Assembly (NCBI GenBank): GCA_003168295.1
Contig: PMST01000508.1
Coordinates: 15,983 to 21,357 of the forward strand
DNA length: 5,375 nt
Source of the DNA: Actinomycetota bacterium
GTDB lineage: Bacteria > Actinomycetota > Actinomycetes > Streptosporangiales > Streptosporangiaceae
Reading direction: 5' to 3'
The notes beneath the pieces were generated by a model. The model ran no database searches and had not been told where the DNA came from. It saw nothing but the letters and a program-made list of their open reading frames with translations. Every line of letters begins with the position of its first letter. Position 1 is the first letter of the stretch. Both the position numbers and the translations under genes were made by a program. This document shows positions 5,357-5,375 of the stretch, piece by piece.

Positions 5357-5375
5357 ACGACCAAGAACTGATCAC
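5353..5375 (+). CDS. Start of a gene coupled to the sigma factor (truncated by window end)
   Basis: Only MNDQELIT is visible. The ATG overlaps the sigma gene stop (ATGA) and is preceded by a good AGGAG site, so this is very probably a true start in the same operon. Genes in this position next to SigE-type ECF sigma factors commonly encode a membrane-anchored anti-sigma factor or a membrane/secreted partner; that assignment here is inference from position only, as no domain is in view. Confidence 0.55.

Overview
The window is high-GC DNA with strongly GC-ending codons, GTG/TTG-capable starts, short overlaps of the GTGA and ATGA type, and several protein families typical of Actinobacteria (a TM0106-type RecB-like nuclease/helicase, SigX5-like and SigE-like ECF sigma factors). 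It reads as chromosomal DNA of a filamentous or soil actinomycete. Genus cannot be fixed from this sequence alone. I see no rRNA, tRNA, CRISPR array, complete insertion sequence or phage gene.

Layout. Positions 1-894 hold the C-terminal ~297 residues of a superfamily 1 helicase domain that begins upstream of the window. Its stop codon lies inside a tandem palindromic site (868-900) that sits directly in front of a two-gene unit: a four-helix membrane protein of the DUF2975 type (911-1582) and, overlapping it by GTGA, a 78-residue YozG-like Cro/C1 HTH regulator (1579-1815). Next, on the opposite strand and convergent, is an endonuclease/exonuclease/phosphatase-fold hydrolase resembling neutral sphingomyelinases (1876-2724). 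A divergent intergenic region with a 15-bp direct repeat and a plausible promoter separates it from an ECF sigma factor carrying a C-terminal SnoaL-like domain (2868-3866).

Positions 3867-4843 are about 1 kb without a convincing intact gene. This stretch holds a possible terminator hairpin, two copies of a 54-bp repeat (4004-4057 and 4576-4629, two mismatches), and a decayed fragment of an ECF sigma gene (4670-4807) that is colinear with the intact gene just downstream. That intact gene (4844-5356) encodes a 170-residue SigE-family-like sigma factor and overlaps by ATGA the start of a further gene that runs out of the window (5353 onward), plausibly its anti-sigma or membrane partner.

Functionally the window is a run of small regulatory modules: a membrane protein/HTH pair with a likely autoregulatory operator, a sigma factor with its own ligand-like domain, and a second sigma factor with a coupled partner plus the relic of a paralogue. 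The best leads are the double TATCG-N5-CGATA operator, the 10-bp hairpin early in the DUF2975 gene, and the duplicated and decayed material upstream of the second sigma factor. I do not see firm evidence of a wholly new system.
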